Of a stretch of 64,000 nucleotides of DNA, positions 19,021 through 28,007 are shown piece after piece (within the stretch, counting starts at the first letter, position 1; each line of letters opens with the position of its first letter). This DNA comes from Aquimarina sp. ERC-38. GTDB taxonomy: Bacteria > Bacteroidota > Bacteroidia > Flavobacteriales > Flavobacteriaceae. The notes beneath the pieces were generated by a model. It was not told where the DNA came from. It searched no databases and saw only the letters and a program-made list of their open reading frames with translations. The DNA lies in assembly GCF_026222555.1 (NCBI RefSeq), contig NZ_CP098511.1, forward strand, positions 2,275,501-2,339,500. Reading direction: 5' to 3'. A program made the translations under genes and the position numbers.

Positions 19021-20619
19021 ATGAAGAAAAAAGTTTGTGTTATAGGGGCAGGCCCTTCAGGTCTGGTTACCATAAAAGAATTAATAGCAAATGATATAGA
19101 TGTAACATGTTATGAAATTCAAGATGAGATAGGAGGGGCATTTAGATCCATTCAGGATGGAGGAAGATCCTATGATTCACTAGAGTTAACAGTATCCAAC
19201 TACTTTATGGCATATTCAGATTTTATGCCAAATACGAATGAAGAACGAAAATATTGGAAAGTACATGAATATAGAGAGTATCTAGATGCATATGTGAAAA
19301 AACACAAACTGAAAAATTATATACTGTTTTCACATGAAATTATTTCAGCTCATATTAGAAACTCAAAAATAGAAGTTAAAGGAACTCATGCGAAAGAAGA
19401 ATTTTCAGAAATATTTGATCATATGATTATCTGTACAGGAAGTAATTTTACACCTAAATCTCCCGATTTTGATGGGCAAGATCTTTTTGAAGGTAAAATT
19501 ATTCATTCTAGTGCTTATAATAATAACCAAGCCTATAAAGGTAAAAAAGTAGTGTGTGTAGGTTTGGGTGAGTCTGGAGCAGATGTAGTACATGAAATAG
19601 GGCAAGTAACTTCTTGTAAGGTATTAGTATCAGAGTATCCAAATATTATTGCGAGATGGATTAATGGATATACAAACGATGCATTTACATCATACTGCTT
19701 TTATGCAATGAAAAAGAAAGGCATAGATACGTACATGAGATTAAAAGCAAAATTTTATTTAAAATATGGAAAGAAAGTAAAAGATTCTGATCGATTGATA
19801 CAGGAATGGACATTGAATAGAGAAAGTTTTATGGGAAAGTTCTTTACTAAAAATGACATTTTTATTCAAGACATTTTGGATGGTAAAGTAGAGATGATTA
19901 AAGACAGTATAAAGTCGCTTACCAAGAATGGAATCATTACGCAATCTGGTAAGAAAATTTCTTCAGATGTGATTCTGTGTAATACGGGATATCAAACATG
20001 TTTTAAAAAATATGCCTTTGGAGATTATTTTGTAGATCCAAGATCATTGTACAAGCAAATGATTCATTCCGAGTTAGGTACACTTGTAAGTGTTGTAGGA
20101 TGGGCGAGACCATCACAAGGAGGATTACCAGCATGTTCAGAAATGCAAGCGAGATATATTGCATTATTAATTGCAGGAAAAAAAGAACTACCAATTAAAA
20201 AACAGATTGAAGAGGAGATTAAAGTAGATCGTACATATTATGATGATATGTTTTATCATAGCAAAAAGATACGGTCATTGGTCAGTTATCATGATTTTAT
20301 GATTACCATGGCAGAGCTTATAGGATGTAAGCCAAAATTGTGGTATTGGAGCGATATGAACCTCACTCTTAAGATGTTTTTTGGGTCTCACTTACCGTAC
20401 TTTTATAGGCTCAAACAATCTGAACAAAAAGCAAATAGTATAAAGTTGATAAAATCGTTACCTATAGCTTATTCTTTTAGGAGATTGTTGATAGTACTAT
20501 TGTTTATATGCCTTTATAATCCATTATTTTGGCTAATAGGGTATAAAACAACATCTTCATCAAGGATGGATAAAAGAAAAACGATCAAGGGTAAACTCTG
20601 GAAACTTGCTCGTTCATAG
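19021..20619 (+). CDS. flavin-containing monooxygenase
   Basis: 532 residues. The FAD-binding Rossmann motif GAGPSG is at residues 9-14, followed by Glu at the end of the second beta strand. An NADPH-binding motif GLGESG lies near residue 183. Just before it is the family fingerprint F-x-G-x3-H-S-x2-Y (FEGKIIHSSAY). The C terminus has a hydrophobic segment around 480-505, as in several membrane-associated FMOs. Class B FMOs oxygenate N, S or carbonyl carbon with NADPH and O2. Placed between the NRPS genes and the exporter genes, it is a likely tailoring enzyme: N-oxidation of an amine made by the aminotransferase, or Baeyer-Villiger attack on an aldehyde. The substrate is inferred from context only. 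Confidence 0.9.
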   Translation: MKKKVCVIGAGPSGLVTIKELIANDIDVTCYEIQDEIGGAFRSIQDGGRSYDSLELTVSNYFMAYSDFMPNTNEERKYWKVHEYREYLDAYVKKHKLKNYILFSHEIISAHIRNSKIEVKGTHAKEEFSEIFDHMIICTGSNFTPKSPDFDGQDLFEGKIIHSSAYNNNQAYKGKKVVCVGLGESGADVVHEIGQVTSCKVLVSEYPNIIARWINGYTNDAFTSYCFYAMKKKGIDTYMRLKAKFYLKYGKKVKDSDRLIQEWTLNRESFMGKFFTKNDIFIQDILDGKVEMIKDSIKSLTKNGIITQSGKKISSDVILCNTGYQTCFKKYAFGDYFVDPRSLYKQMIHSELGTLVSVVGWARPSQGGLPACSEMQARYIALLIAGKKELPIKKQIEEEIKVDRTYYDDMFYHSKKIRSLVSYHDFMITMAELIGCKPKLWYWSDMNLTLKMFFGSHLPYFYRLKQSEQKANSIKLIKSLPIAYSFRRLLIVLLFICLYNPLFWLIGYKTTSSSRMDKRKTIKGKLWKLARS

Positions 20620-20660
20620 CCTTTTTTAAATAATCATTTTTCAAAAATCATAAAAGCCTT

Positions 20661-21884
20661 ATGCAGTTTAGACTAGCCGTACGTAATATTTGGAGAAATA
20701 AGAGACGTACCTTACTTACAATAAGTGCGGTAGCATTTGCTGTGTTTTTATCCTCTATAATGAGTGCTTTTCAAAAAGGATCTTGGGATAATATTGTGGA
20801 TAGCTCAGTTAATCTATTTGTTGGATATGCACAAATTCATAAAAAAGGATATTGGGAAGATAAAATTTTAAATAATGCTTTTCAATATGATAATGATATT
20901 AAAAAACTGAAAAATAAAATACCTCAATTAGATGATGTAGTTCCAAGGATTGAATCTTTTGCATTAGCATCTGCAGGAGAAATCACTCATGGGGTAAAAG
21001 TAATTGGGATTGATCCTGATAAAGAGAATGAACTAACCAGAATTAAAAATAAAATAATAAAAGGAAGTTATCTATCTGATGAAGATGAAGTTATTATAGG
21101 AGCAGGAATATCAAAAAAAATGAACCTCACAGTTGGAGACACAATAATTCTTATTTCTCAAGGATACCACGGGGTAAGTGCTACAGGTAAATATCCTATT
21201 TCTGGAATATTTGAATATGCCATTCCTGATTTTAATAAAAGTTTAGTGTTTTTTCCAATCCATACAGCGCAACAATTCTTTGCCGCTCCAGATCTAGTGA
21301 CTACAGTGGTATTAGATCTTACCTCAGAGAACTTACCGGTAGTTAAAAAAGAATTGATAGCGTCACTCAATGCCGATATCTATGAGGTTATGGATTATGA
21401 AGAATTATTACCAGAAATCGTTCAAGCAAGAGCATTGGATGAAGCAAGTGGCTCAATCGTTCTGATCATTCTTTATGGACTTATTGCATTTACAATTTTT
21501 GGAACCATTTTAATGATTACCAAAGAACGCAATTACGAGTATGGTATATTGATCGCTATAGGAATGCGAAGATGGAAATTATTCTTAATGACTTTTTTAG
21601 AAACCATAATTCTGGCTTTTTTAGGAGTATCTTCGGGAGTATTAATGGCATTTCCTATTGTCTATTATTTTTACCGTAATCCTATTGATTTATCTATGTT
21701 AGAGAGCGATGCTATTGTGGTTTATGAAAAGTTTGCGATGGCGCCTATTATCCCAGTAGCATTTGTACCAGAGATATTTATAAATCAGGCTGTTTTGATT
21801 TTTGTAATCACAGTGTTTTTAGGAATATACCCTTTTATCAAAATTTTAAAAATAAACCCTATGGAAGCGATTCATAATTCATAA
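20661..21884 (+). CDS. ABC transporter permease, FtsX/LolC-like (first)
   Basis: 407 residues with the MacB/LolC layout: one N-terminal membrane helix (about 18-40), a large periplasmic domain (about 45-265), and three C-terminal helices (about 270-295, 315-345, 370-395) containing the cytoplasmic coupling segment IGMRRWKLFLM. The N-terminal motif RNIWRNKRRT is typical of the family. Such permeases pair with a LolD/MacB-type ATPase and extract lipoproteins or export hydrophobic molecules by mechanotransmission. The matching second permease gene lies 1.3 kb downstream beyond an inserted IS, so the pair was once adjacent. The start is 41 nt after the monooxygenase stop, consistent with one operon. 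Confidence 0.9.
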   Translation: MQFRLAVRNIWRNKRRTLLTISAVAFAVFLSSIMSAFQKGSWDNIVDSSVNLFVGYAQIHKKGYWEDKILNNAFQYDNDIKKLKNKIPQLDDVVPRIESFALASAGEITHGVKVIGIDPDKENELTRIKNKIIKGSYLSDEDEVIIGAGISKKMNLTVGDTIILISQGYHGVSATGKYPISGIFEYAIPDFNKSLVFFPIHTAQQFFAAPDLVTTVVLDLTSENLPVVKKELIASLNADIYEVMDYEELLPEIVQARALDEASGSIVLIILYGLIAFTIFGTILMITKERNYEYGILIAIGMRRWKLFLMTFLETIILAFLGVSSGVLMAFPIVYYFYRNPIDLSMLESDAIVVYEKFAMAPIIPVAFVPEIFINQAVLIFVITVFLGIYPFIKILKINPMEAIHNS

Positions 21885-21890
21885 ATAGTA

Positions 21891-23186
21891 CTGATGCGTT
21901 AAGATTTATTAATCGAATAATTTTATTTGTTCATTGACATTTTGTTTTGAAATTGTTTTGGTAAGCAATTCTTTTATTGGTGTTTTATCCATTGAGGATA
22001 TGCCTAAGATTTGTATAATTTGATAAATGGATAATTCACTCTTTATAGAGTGTTTGACACGAGCTATTATCAAGTATGTGCATATAGCCACCCATACGTG
22101 AGTGTTAACTGCATTTTCAGTATGTCCCCAAAAGCTTTTTTATAGTTAAGTTTTGCTTTATCCACTTAAAGAAGGTTTCTATTTGCCAGCGATTACGGTA
22201 GAGTTTTGCCACTTCAAGTGCTGACACCTCTATATTGTTGGTCAGAAATAGTAGTGTCGTATCGTTTTTCTTATCATAGTATTCTACTAATCTGAGAGGT
22301 TCTGGATATAGTTTTTTAGACTTATACCATTTAGAACTATTATTTTGTCGCTTCTAAGACCAGTTGTCTTATCGATATTAAAGTTTTCCTCTACGATGTC
22401 ATAACTTATGTTTGACTTAGCTCTTGTGACAAAAAAAGCTTCACAAGTATTAATACGATAGAGCGCTTGGAAATCGACATAAGCTTTATCCATCAGGTAA
22501 ATAGCATGAGGCACAGGAATTAACAAATCCAATATGTTACTGTCATGATATTTTCCATCACTTACTAGTATAAATGAAGGTATACTACCTCTGAGATCCA
22601 GTAATGTATGAATCTTTATAGCCCCTTTAGAATATTTTCCAGGAGCCCAATTAAATAACATAAGACTCAGAGAAATTGTAGTGGAATCTAGGGCAAAGAC
22701 TTCATTGTCTAAGTTGACATTTGGTATTGGAGATGAATTATAAAGAGGTCGGACCTGATCAATAAGATATTGTCCAAAATCTCCAAAAATCCGCCAATCT
22801 CTACGCTCATTTGCACGAGATAAAGAAGATTGGTTTACATACCCACTGAATCCAAGATGATATAATTTGCTTCTATGTGCTTTTAAACAAGTAGCTATAT
22901 CTCTCAAAGAATTACGAGAAGTCAATTGACCAAAGAACAATTGGATGAATTGATTCCAGCAATTAAAATTTCTGAATCTGTAATCTCCGTTGTACCTCTT
23001 TACGCATTTTTCAAACTCATACTTGTTTATAAATTGTAAAAGTTGTGCAAAGACATATTTTCCAGAGTTCATAACAGTTTTTAAACTGCTAAACTAAAAG
23101 CCATTTCAAATCAAAAAATCAAAGAACGTATATTAACCCTTATCATTAAAGGGGTTATTGAAAAAATTAAAAAGTTAACGCATCAC
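21891..23186 (-). mobile_element. decayed IS4-like insertion sequence between two permease genes
   Basis: Terminal inverted repeats TGATGCGTTAA (21892-21902) and its complement (23175-23185) bound the element. The 5-bp repeat TAGTA abuts both sides (21886-21890, 23187-23191) and is the apparent target duplication. The element carries one broken transposase gene. It separates the two FtsX-like genes, whose reading frames it leaves intact, but it may reduce read-through to the downstream transporter genes. Confidence 0.85.
21909..23072 (-). pseudogene. IS4-like (DUF4372-type) transposase, two frameshifts
   Basis: The N-terminal 261 codons (23072 down to 22287) are open and include the DUF4372-like start, the first catalytic Asp in ALDSTTISL and the second in LMDKAYVDF. 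The frame then stops. Translation continues in a shifted frame with LYRNRWQIETFFKWIKQ, the Y-R-E-K region with the catalytic Glu. A second shift near 22135 leads to the C-terminal tail ending at 21909. Two frameshifts make the gene non-functional. The same family is intact at 26495-27733, which supports the reconstruction. Confidence 0.87.
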
Positions 23187-23247
23187 TAGTATTTCATAAT
23201 AGGAAAAATAATAGAAATACTTTTTTTGTAAAACAACAATCTTAACT

Positions 23248-24462
23248 ATGATATCAAAAATAGCTTGGAAAAACATATGGCGCGCACCAATGAGATCCTT
23301 TGTCGTAATTATAACTGTGTTTTTTGGAGTATGGGCATTTATATTTTCTACTTCATTTATTCTTGCAATTATACAAGGATACGTAGATAGTGCAATACGA
23401 TTTCAAACTTCTCATCTGCAAATTCACCACGAAGAATTTATCAAAGATGAGGAAGGAAAATACATGCTCAACCCTGATATAAAAAAGGAGTTAGACAATA
23501 TAAATACTATCAATGTTTTTGCAGATAGGACAATTATCAAAGGGATGATTCAATCCAGTAGAGCAGTAAGTGGTATTGTAATTTGTGGAGGAAACCTAAA
23601 AAAAGAACTAAAACTAAATTCTTTTAATAAAGCGATTATTGACGGAAATTATTTTCAGGAAGGCAAAAAAAATGAAATTCTTATCAGCCATAAGATTGCA
23701 GAAAAATTAAAGATTAAAGTAAGAAAAAAAATAGTACTTCAATTTAGAGATAAAAATGGTGATTTGATAGCTGGATCTTTTAGAGTAGCAGGGATTTTTA
23801 AGACAGAAAATGCGGTAACAGATATGACAAAAGTATATGTGCAAAAAAAAGACATAAACAGATTATATGGAAAACCAGATGCTATTCATGAAATAGCTGT
23901 TAAACTTAATGATGTCCAAGAGATAGCTGCTGTTCAAAAGAATATTCGAGTTAATTTAAAACAAAAAGATGTAATTGTTAGGAATTATAGACAGATAGCT
24001 CCGAATATCCAATTATATGAATCCCAGATTTATATAAGTCTGGGTATTTTATTAGTCATATTTATGTTGGCACTCGTTTTTGGGATTCTTAATACCATGA
24101 TGATGACTGTTCTTGAAAGAACAAAAGAGTTAGGTGTGCTTATGGCGATAGGCATGAATAGAAATAAAATATTTAATATGATTACGCTAGAAACTATATT
24201 ATTAGGTCTTATAGGTGCACCAATGGGGTTATTATTTGGTTGGCAAACAATCAATTATTATCATAAAAACGGAATCGATCTCAGTCAATTTGGGAAAGGA
24301 ACAGAATGGTTTGGAGTAAAATCTATCATATATCCTGATTTAGAATTAAAAGTATGTCTGTTAATCATGATAGGGGTATTCATTACAACAATTCTTGCAG
24401 CGATTTATCCTTCTATAAAAGCTACAAAACTAAGACCTGTTGTTGCGATTAGAAAAATATAA
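23248..24462 (+). CDS. ABC transporter permease, FtsX/LolE-like (second)
   Basis: 404 residues, again one N-terminal helix (about 15-40), a periplasmic domain to about 265, and three C-terminal helices. The KNIWRAP start motif and the coupling segment MAIGMNRNKIF mark the FtsX family. It is similar in plan to the first permease but clearly diverged, so the transporter is probably a LolCE-like heterodimer. It ends 22 nt before the ATPase start. An upstream IS sits 61 nt before its start, so its transcription may depend on read-through or on a promoter near the IS end. Export of lipoprotein or of the NRPS product are both possible. Confidence 0.9.
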   Translation: MISKIAWKNIWRAPMRSFVVIITVFFGVWAFIFSTSFILAIIQGYVDSAIRFQTSHLQIHHEEFIKDEEGKYMLNPDIKKELDNINTINVFADRTIIKGMIQSSRAVSGIVICGGNLKKELKLNSFNKAIIDGNYFQEGKKNEILISHKIAEKLKIKVRKKIVLQFRDKNGDLIAGSFRVAGIFKTENAVTDMTKVYVQKKDINRLYGKPDAIHEIAVKLNDVQEIAAVQKNIRVNLKQKDVIVRNYRQIAPNIQLYESQIYISLGILLVIFMLALVFGILNTMMMTVLERTKELGVLMAIGMNRNKIFNMITLETILLGLIGAPMGLLFGWQTINYYHKNGIDLSQFGKGTEWFGVKSIIYPDLELKVCLLIMIGVFITTILAAIYPSIKATKLRPVVAIRKI

Positions 24463-24484
24463 TCATTATAAAGAAAAACCTAAA

Positions 24485-25225
24485 ATGAAAGATGTTTTGA
24501 AAATAATAAAATCTAATGACTCATCAGAAAAAAAGGAGAAAACATTCCCAATTATTAAAGCCCAAAAAATTCAGAAAATATATAACCCAAAAAAAATTCG
24601 TGTGCATGCACTACGAGGAGTAGATCTGGAAATAAAAAAAGGAGAATTTACAGCTATTGTAGGGCCTTCAGGATCAGGAAAAACGACATTGCTTAATATT
24701 ATAGGAGGGTTAGATAAACCTTCTAAAGGAGAGATTTCTATTGCTGGAGTAAATACATTAAAATTATCTGAAAACGAGATGATTGATTTTAGAAAAAATC
24801 ATGTAGGGTTTGTGTTTCAAGCATATAACTTAATTCCTGTCCTTACCGCATCAGAAAATATAGAATTTATTATGGTGCTTAAAAAGCAATCAAAATTAGA
24901 ACGTAATCAACGTGTAAATGAATTATTAAAAGCAGTAGGGTTACTGGATAAAAAAAATAAACGCCCCAGCGAATTATCTGGAGGACAACAGCAACGGGTT
25001 GCGGTGGCTAGAGCACTAGCTTCTAAACCAGATTTTATTTTGGCAGATGAGCCTACAGCAAACTTAGATTCAGAATCTACAGCAGATTTGTTGGACATGA
25101 TGCGATTCTTGAATAAAGAAGGGATGACTTTTATTTTTTCGACACATGACCAAAGGGTCATTGATAGAGCCAATAGAGTAATAACATTAGTAGATGGGCA
25201 AATTGTAAGTGATGTATATCGATAA
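24485..25225 (+). CDS. ABC transporter ATP-binding protein, LolD/MacB-like
   Basis: 246 residues from the ATG at 24485; an upstream in-frame ATG at 24440 would overlap the permease gene and adds an unlikely extension. Walker A is GPSGSGKTT, followed by the Q-loop in FVFQAYNL, the signature LSGGQQQR, Walker B ILADEPTAN and the H-loop FSTHD. These define the LolD/MacB/FtsE clade that powers FtsX-type permeases. It has an N-terminal extension of about 25 residues before the ABC domain. It overlaps the outer-membrane protein gene by 14 nt, which indicates translational coupling of inner- and outer-membrane parts of one export system. Confidence 0.95.
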   Translation: MKDVLKIIKSNDSSEKKEKTFPIIKAQKIQKIYNPKKIRVHALRGVDLEIKKGEFTAIVGPSGSGKTTLLNIIGGLDKPSKGEISIAGVNTLKLSENEMIDFRKNHVGFVFQAYNLIPVLTASENIEFIMVLKKQSKLERNQRVNELLKAVGLLDKKNKRPSELSGGQQQRVAVARALASKPDFILADEPTANLDSESTADLLDMMRFLNKEGMTFIFSTHDQRVIDRANRVITLVDGQIVSDVYR

Positions 25226-26390
25226 AATAATCTTAGTTATTGTTTTTGGGTTTTTTATTCTAAAAATAAGTGCGCAAGAAACTCAACAAAATATAAAAAA
25301 ATGGGAGCTATCAGGGTATTTTAAATCATTACAAGGTATATATAGCTTACGTAACGAAGCGGTAGATGAAACAACTGTTGCAACAGATGCTTTTCTTCAT
25401 TCAAGATTGAATTTTGTATACTATCCTACTGATAAAATTACTTTTAAAGCAGAGCTAAGAACTCGTTTTTTTTATGGAGAATTATCCAAACCGCCACTTG
25501 CAATAAATTTTAGAGAAAACCTATATAAAACGGTAAATGATGTTGTAGATCTGCAGGTAATAAGTACTGGAGAAGAAGTAGTATTACATAGTGTTTTTGA
25601 TAGATTGTATCTAGAATATATCCTTAAAAACTTAGAAATAAGAGCAGGAAGACAACGAATTAATTGGGGAGTACATACTATTTGGAACCCTAACGATATT
25701 TTTAATGCTTTTTCCTTTACGGATTTTGATCACGTAGAACGTCCTGGTTCTGAATCAATTAGAATTAAGTATTATATAGGAGCAACGAGTAGTATAGAGG
25801 TTGCAGCCAAAGCCTTTAACAATTCGAATGACATTATCGCAGGAATAATATGGAAAACAAATAATAATGGATATGATTTTCAGTTTTTATCCGGGTGGGT
25901 TAATGAAGATATAGCCATAGGTATCGGATGGTCAGGAGGAATCAAGAAAATTGGTTTTGATGGAGAAGCTACTTTTTTTAAAGCAACCAAGGATAATGAG
26001 GAAGACATATTTAGCGGAACTATTGGACTTGATTATTCCTTTAAAAATAATACTTTAATAGAAACAGGACTGTTATATAATAGTGGAGGTAGCGATGATA
26101 GTAGTACCATTTTAGGTTTTGAATTAAATGCTAAAAATCTGTACCCATACAACTGGACTACCTATATAAATTTGGCAAAACCTTTTACCCCGATATTTTC
26201 TGGAGCAATAGTGATATTATATTCTCCAGTATCTGGGCAACCGATTTTTATGAATCCAACCTTAAGTTATTCACTAGGTGAAAATTTAGATGTGGATCTC
26301 ATTGGCCAAATTATATTTGAAGATTCACCAACCAGAATATATCATAGTCCAACTCAGATTGTATACCTAAGAATGAGCTGGAATTTTTGA
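25212..26390 (+). CDS. outer-membrane beta-barrel protein of the export operon
   Basis: About 392 residues from the ATG at 25212 (a GTG lies one codon upstream). An N-terminal signal peptide ends near KISAQE. The body alternates short amphipathic strands and turns, with RAGRQRINWGVHTIWNPND in the middle and the terminal aromatic pattern LRMSWNF, as expected of a barrel with a C-terminal Phe. The RQxxxWG segment resembles alginate-export or DUF1302-like porins. It overlaps the ATPase gene and ends the operon. It may be the outer-membrane exit or receptor of the LolA/FtsX transporter. The specific family is uncertain. Confidence 0.8.
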   Translation: MYIDKIILVIVFGFFILKISAQETQQNIKKWELSGYFKSLQGIYSLRNEAVDETTVATDAFLHSRLNFVYYPTDKITFKAELRTRFFYGELSKPPLAINFRENLYKTVNDVVDLQVISTGEEVVLHSVFDRLYLEYILKNLEIRAGRQRINWGVHTIWNPNDIFNAFSFTDFDHVERPGSESIRIKYYIGATSSIEVAAKAFNNSNDIIAGIIWKTNNNGYDFQFLSGWVNEDIAIGIGWSGGIKKIGFDGEATFFKATKDNEEDIFSGTIGLDYSFKNNTLIETGLLYNSGGSDDSSTILGFELNAKNLYPYNWTTYINLAKPFTPIFSGAIVILYSPVSGQPIFMNPTLSYSLGENLDVDLIGQIIFEDSPTRIYHSPTQIVYLRMSWNF

Positions 26391-26422
26391 AGAATACTTA
26401 TTTTAAAACATATATATGTATT

Positions 26423-27811
26423 CACAAGCATCCGAAAGTTTTTAAAAAAAGTCAAAAAACCTTGGCCATCCTCTATAAATAGGTAGTCATTTTATCATTT
26501 TACAGAAAATAAGTCTTCTTGAAAGTTTAATTTTTGTTGATTTGGAGGTTTTGCTTTTTTAGATTTAGCATCGATTTGATTGCATACGTAGTCTAGGCTT
26601 AGGTAAAAACACAGGCAAATCCTTATTTTTTCCACGAAATTAGAAAACGCATGTTTTTTCTTAGCTATAGTTCTTACCATTAGCTGTAATAAAAGGAAAT
26701 TAATGAGCGCTATGTATATTTGAGATTTAACTGCATTCTCAGAGGTACCAAGAAAAGTTTTGATCTGTAAATTTTGCTTTATTGATTTAAAAAACAACTC
26801 AATATCCCATCTCTTTTTGTACAAGTCCGCAAGCGTTCTTGCCTCCCAATCTAATTGATTGGTAATAATCCGGATCACTTTATTGTCATCCTCCTTATAA
26901 ACTTGTACCAATCTTAAAGGAACCTTGTCAAGGCCTTTCTCCTTAGCTTTGTTGCTATTCAAATGAATTATTTGGTCTATAAGGATATCTTGATCTTTAT
27001 GATCAGGTAATTCTATTTCGCCTATATCTTGATAAAGGGTGTTACTTTTTATACGGGTCACAAATATATTTTCAGCAGCAATACGTTGGGCAATCAATTC
27101 AAAATTAAAGTAAGCCCGATCTTCAACTACAATAGTATGTTTGGGAAACACTAATTGTTTTAAACCGTAACGATCATGTTCTTTGGCAGGTGTTATGTTT
27201 ACCAGGTCTGGCAACATCAATGTATCATCCCAACAGGTATGGATTTTAATGCCCCCTTTTGCTGTCCGAAACTTTGCCCAATCAAACATTGATAAGCATA
27301 GGCTAATTGTAGTACTATCGATTAACTTAACCACGCGCCCTTCAATTTCTTTGATTATATGGGACTTGTATTGTTTGGATAAAATACTTCGGTAATGGGT
27401 TAAAAGCCTATTATACAAAGTTTCAAAGACTCTATAATCGCGTTTTTTATTACCATCACTCATTGTAGATTTAGCTGGGCTTTGAGATAACCCTAAGTCT
27501 GAAATAAAAGTTTGTGAAACTCCAATACCAGAGCTAATATCACTTAAAGTATAGCATTTATTCAGCTGTTCGAAACTTAAAGCCACAAATTGATCGTAAG
27601 CCTTGTACTTACTACAGCCTTTATCACTTTTGTGCTGAGCGGTGCAACGATGGAAAAGCCAAGGTGGTACTAAATCTAAAATTTGACGGATTAGTGGTTT
27701 ATTATTATTTTTAGTTCGCCTGAAGAGTCTCATAAAATGTATTTTGAAAGTCCAATTCTAAAATACAGGATTCTCAGGCTAATTTCTCAACCAAACTTTC
27801 GGATAGTTGTG
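26423..27811 (-). mobile_element. intact IS4-like insertion sequence with 9-bp TSD
   Basis: Imperfect 19-bp terminal inverted repeats (26423-26441 and 27793-27811, 17 of 19 matching, containing ATCCGAAAGTTT) enclose one full transposase gene. The 9-bp repeat ATATGTATT flanks the element directly on both sides (26414-26422, 27812-27820). Intact ends, duplication and reading frame suggest a recent, possibly still active insertion. Confidence 0.92.
26495..27733 (-). CDS. IS4-family transposase, full length
   Basis: 412 residues, the normal length for this IS4 subgroup. It has a DUF4372-like N-terminal part (residues 5-80), catalytic Asp in LIDSTTISL, a second Asp in VVEDRAYFNF, and the Y-(2)-R-(3)-E-(6)-K signature in LYKKRWDIELFFKSIKQ, which supplies the catalytic Glu. 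A Lys-rich tail ends the protein. It catalyses cut-and-paste or related transposition of its own element, whose ends are seen 72 nt and 60 nt away. No frameshift or stop is present, unlike every other transposase in the window. It shares the family, but not close sequence, with the broken copy at 21909-23072. Confidence 0.95.
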   Translation of the reverse strand: MRLFRRTKNNNKPLIRQILDLVPPWLFHRCTAQHKSDKGCSKYKAYDQFVALSFEQLNKCYTLSDISSGIGVSQTFISDLGLSQSPAKSTMSDGNKKRDYRVFETLYNRLLTHYRSILSKQYKSHIIKEIEGRVVKLIDSTTISLCLSMFDWAKFRTAKGGIKIHTCWDDTLMLPDLVNITPAKEHDRYGLKQLVFPKHTIVVEDRAYFNFELIAQRIAAENIFVTRIKSNTLYQDIGEIELPDHKDQDILIDQIIHLNSNKAKEKGLDKVPLRLVQVYKEDDNKVIRIITNQLDWEARTLADLYKKRWDIELFFKSIKQNLQIKTFLGTSENAVKSQIYIALINFLLLQLMVRTIAKKKHAFSNFVEKIRICLCFYLSLDYVCNQIDAKSKKAKPPNQQKLNFQEDLFSVK

Positions 27812-28007
27812 ATATGTATTAAAAATAAATAAAGTATTGGGGGTTTATAAGGAAGTAGTCATCTCCTGTCGAAAAGTAAGAAGGAAACGTATAGTCATAG
27901 TTCAAAAATAAAATCAAATAACTATATTTATTAATTGAAATTAGCCATTTTAATTGCATTTTATTGTATAGAAATCATTAAATTTGATAAGTATATGTGT
28001 TTTTCAG

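Noticed and set aside
24440..24484. Upstream in-frame start for the ABC ATPase
   Set aside because: Would overlap the permease by 23 nt and add residues with no family counterpart; the ATG at 24485 is preferred.
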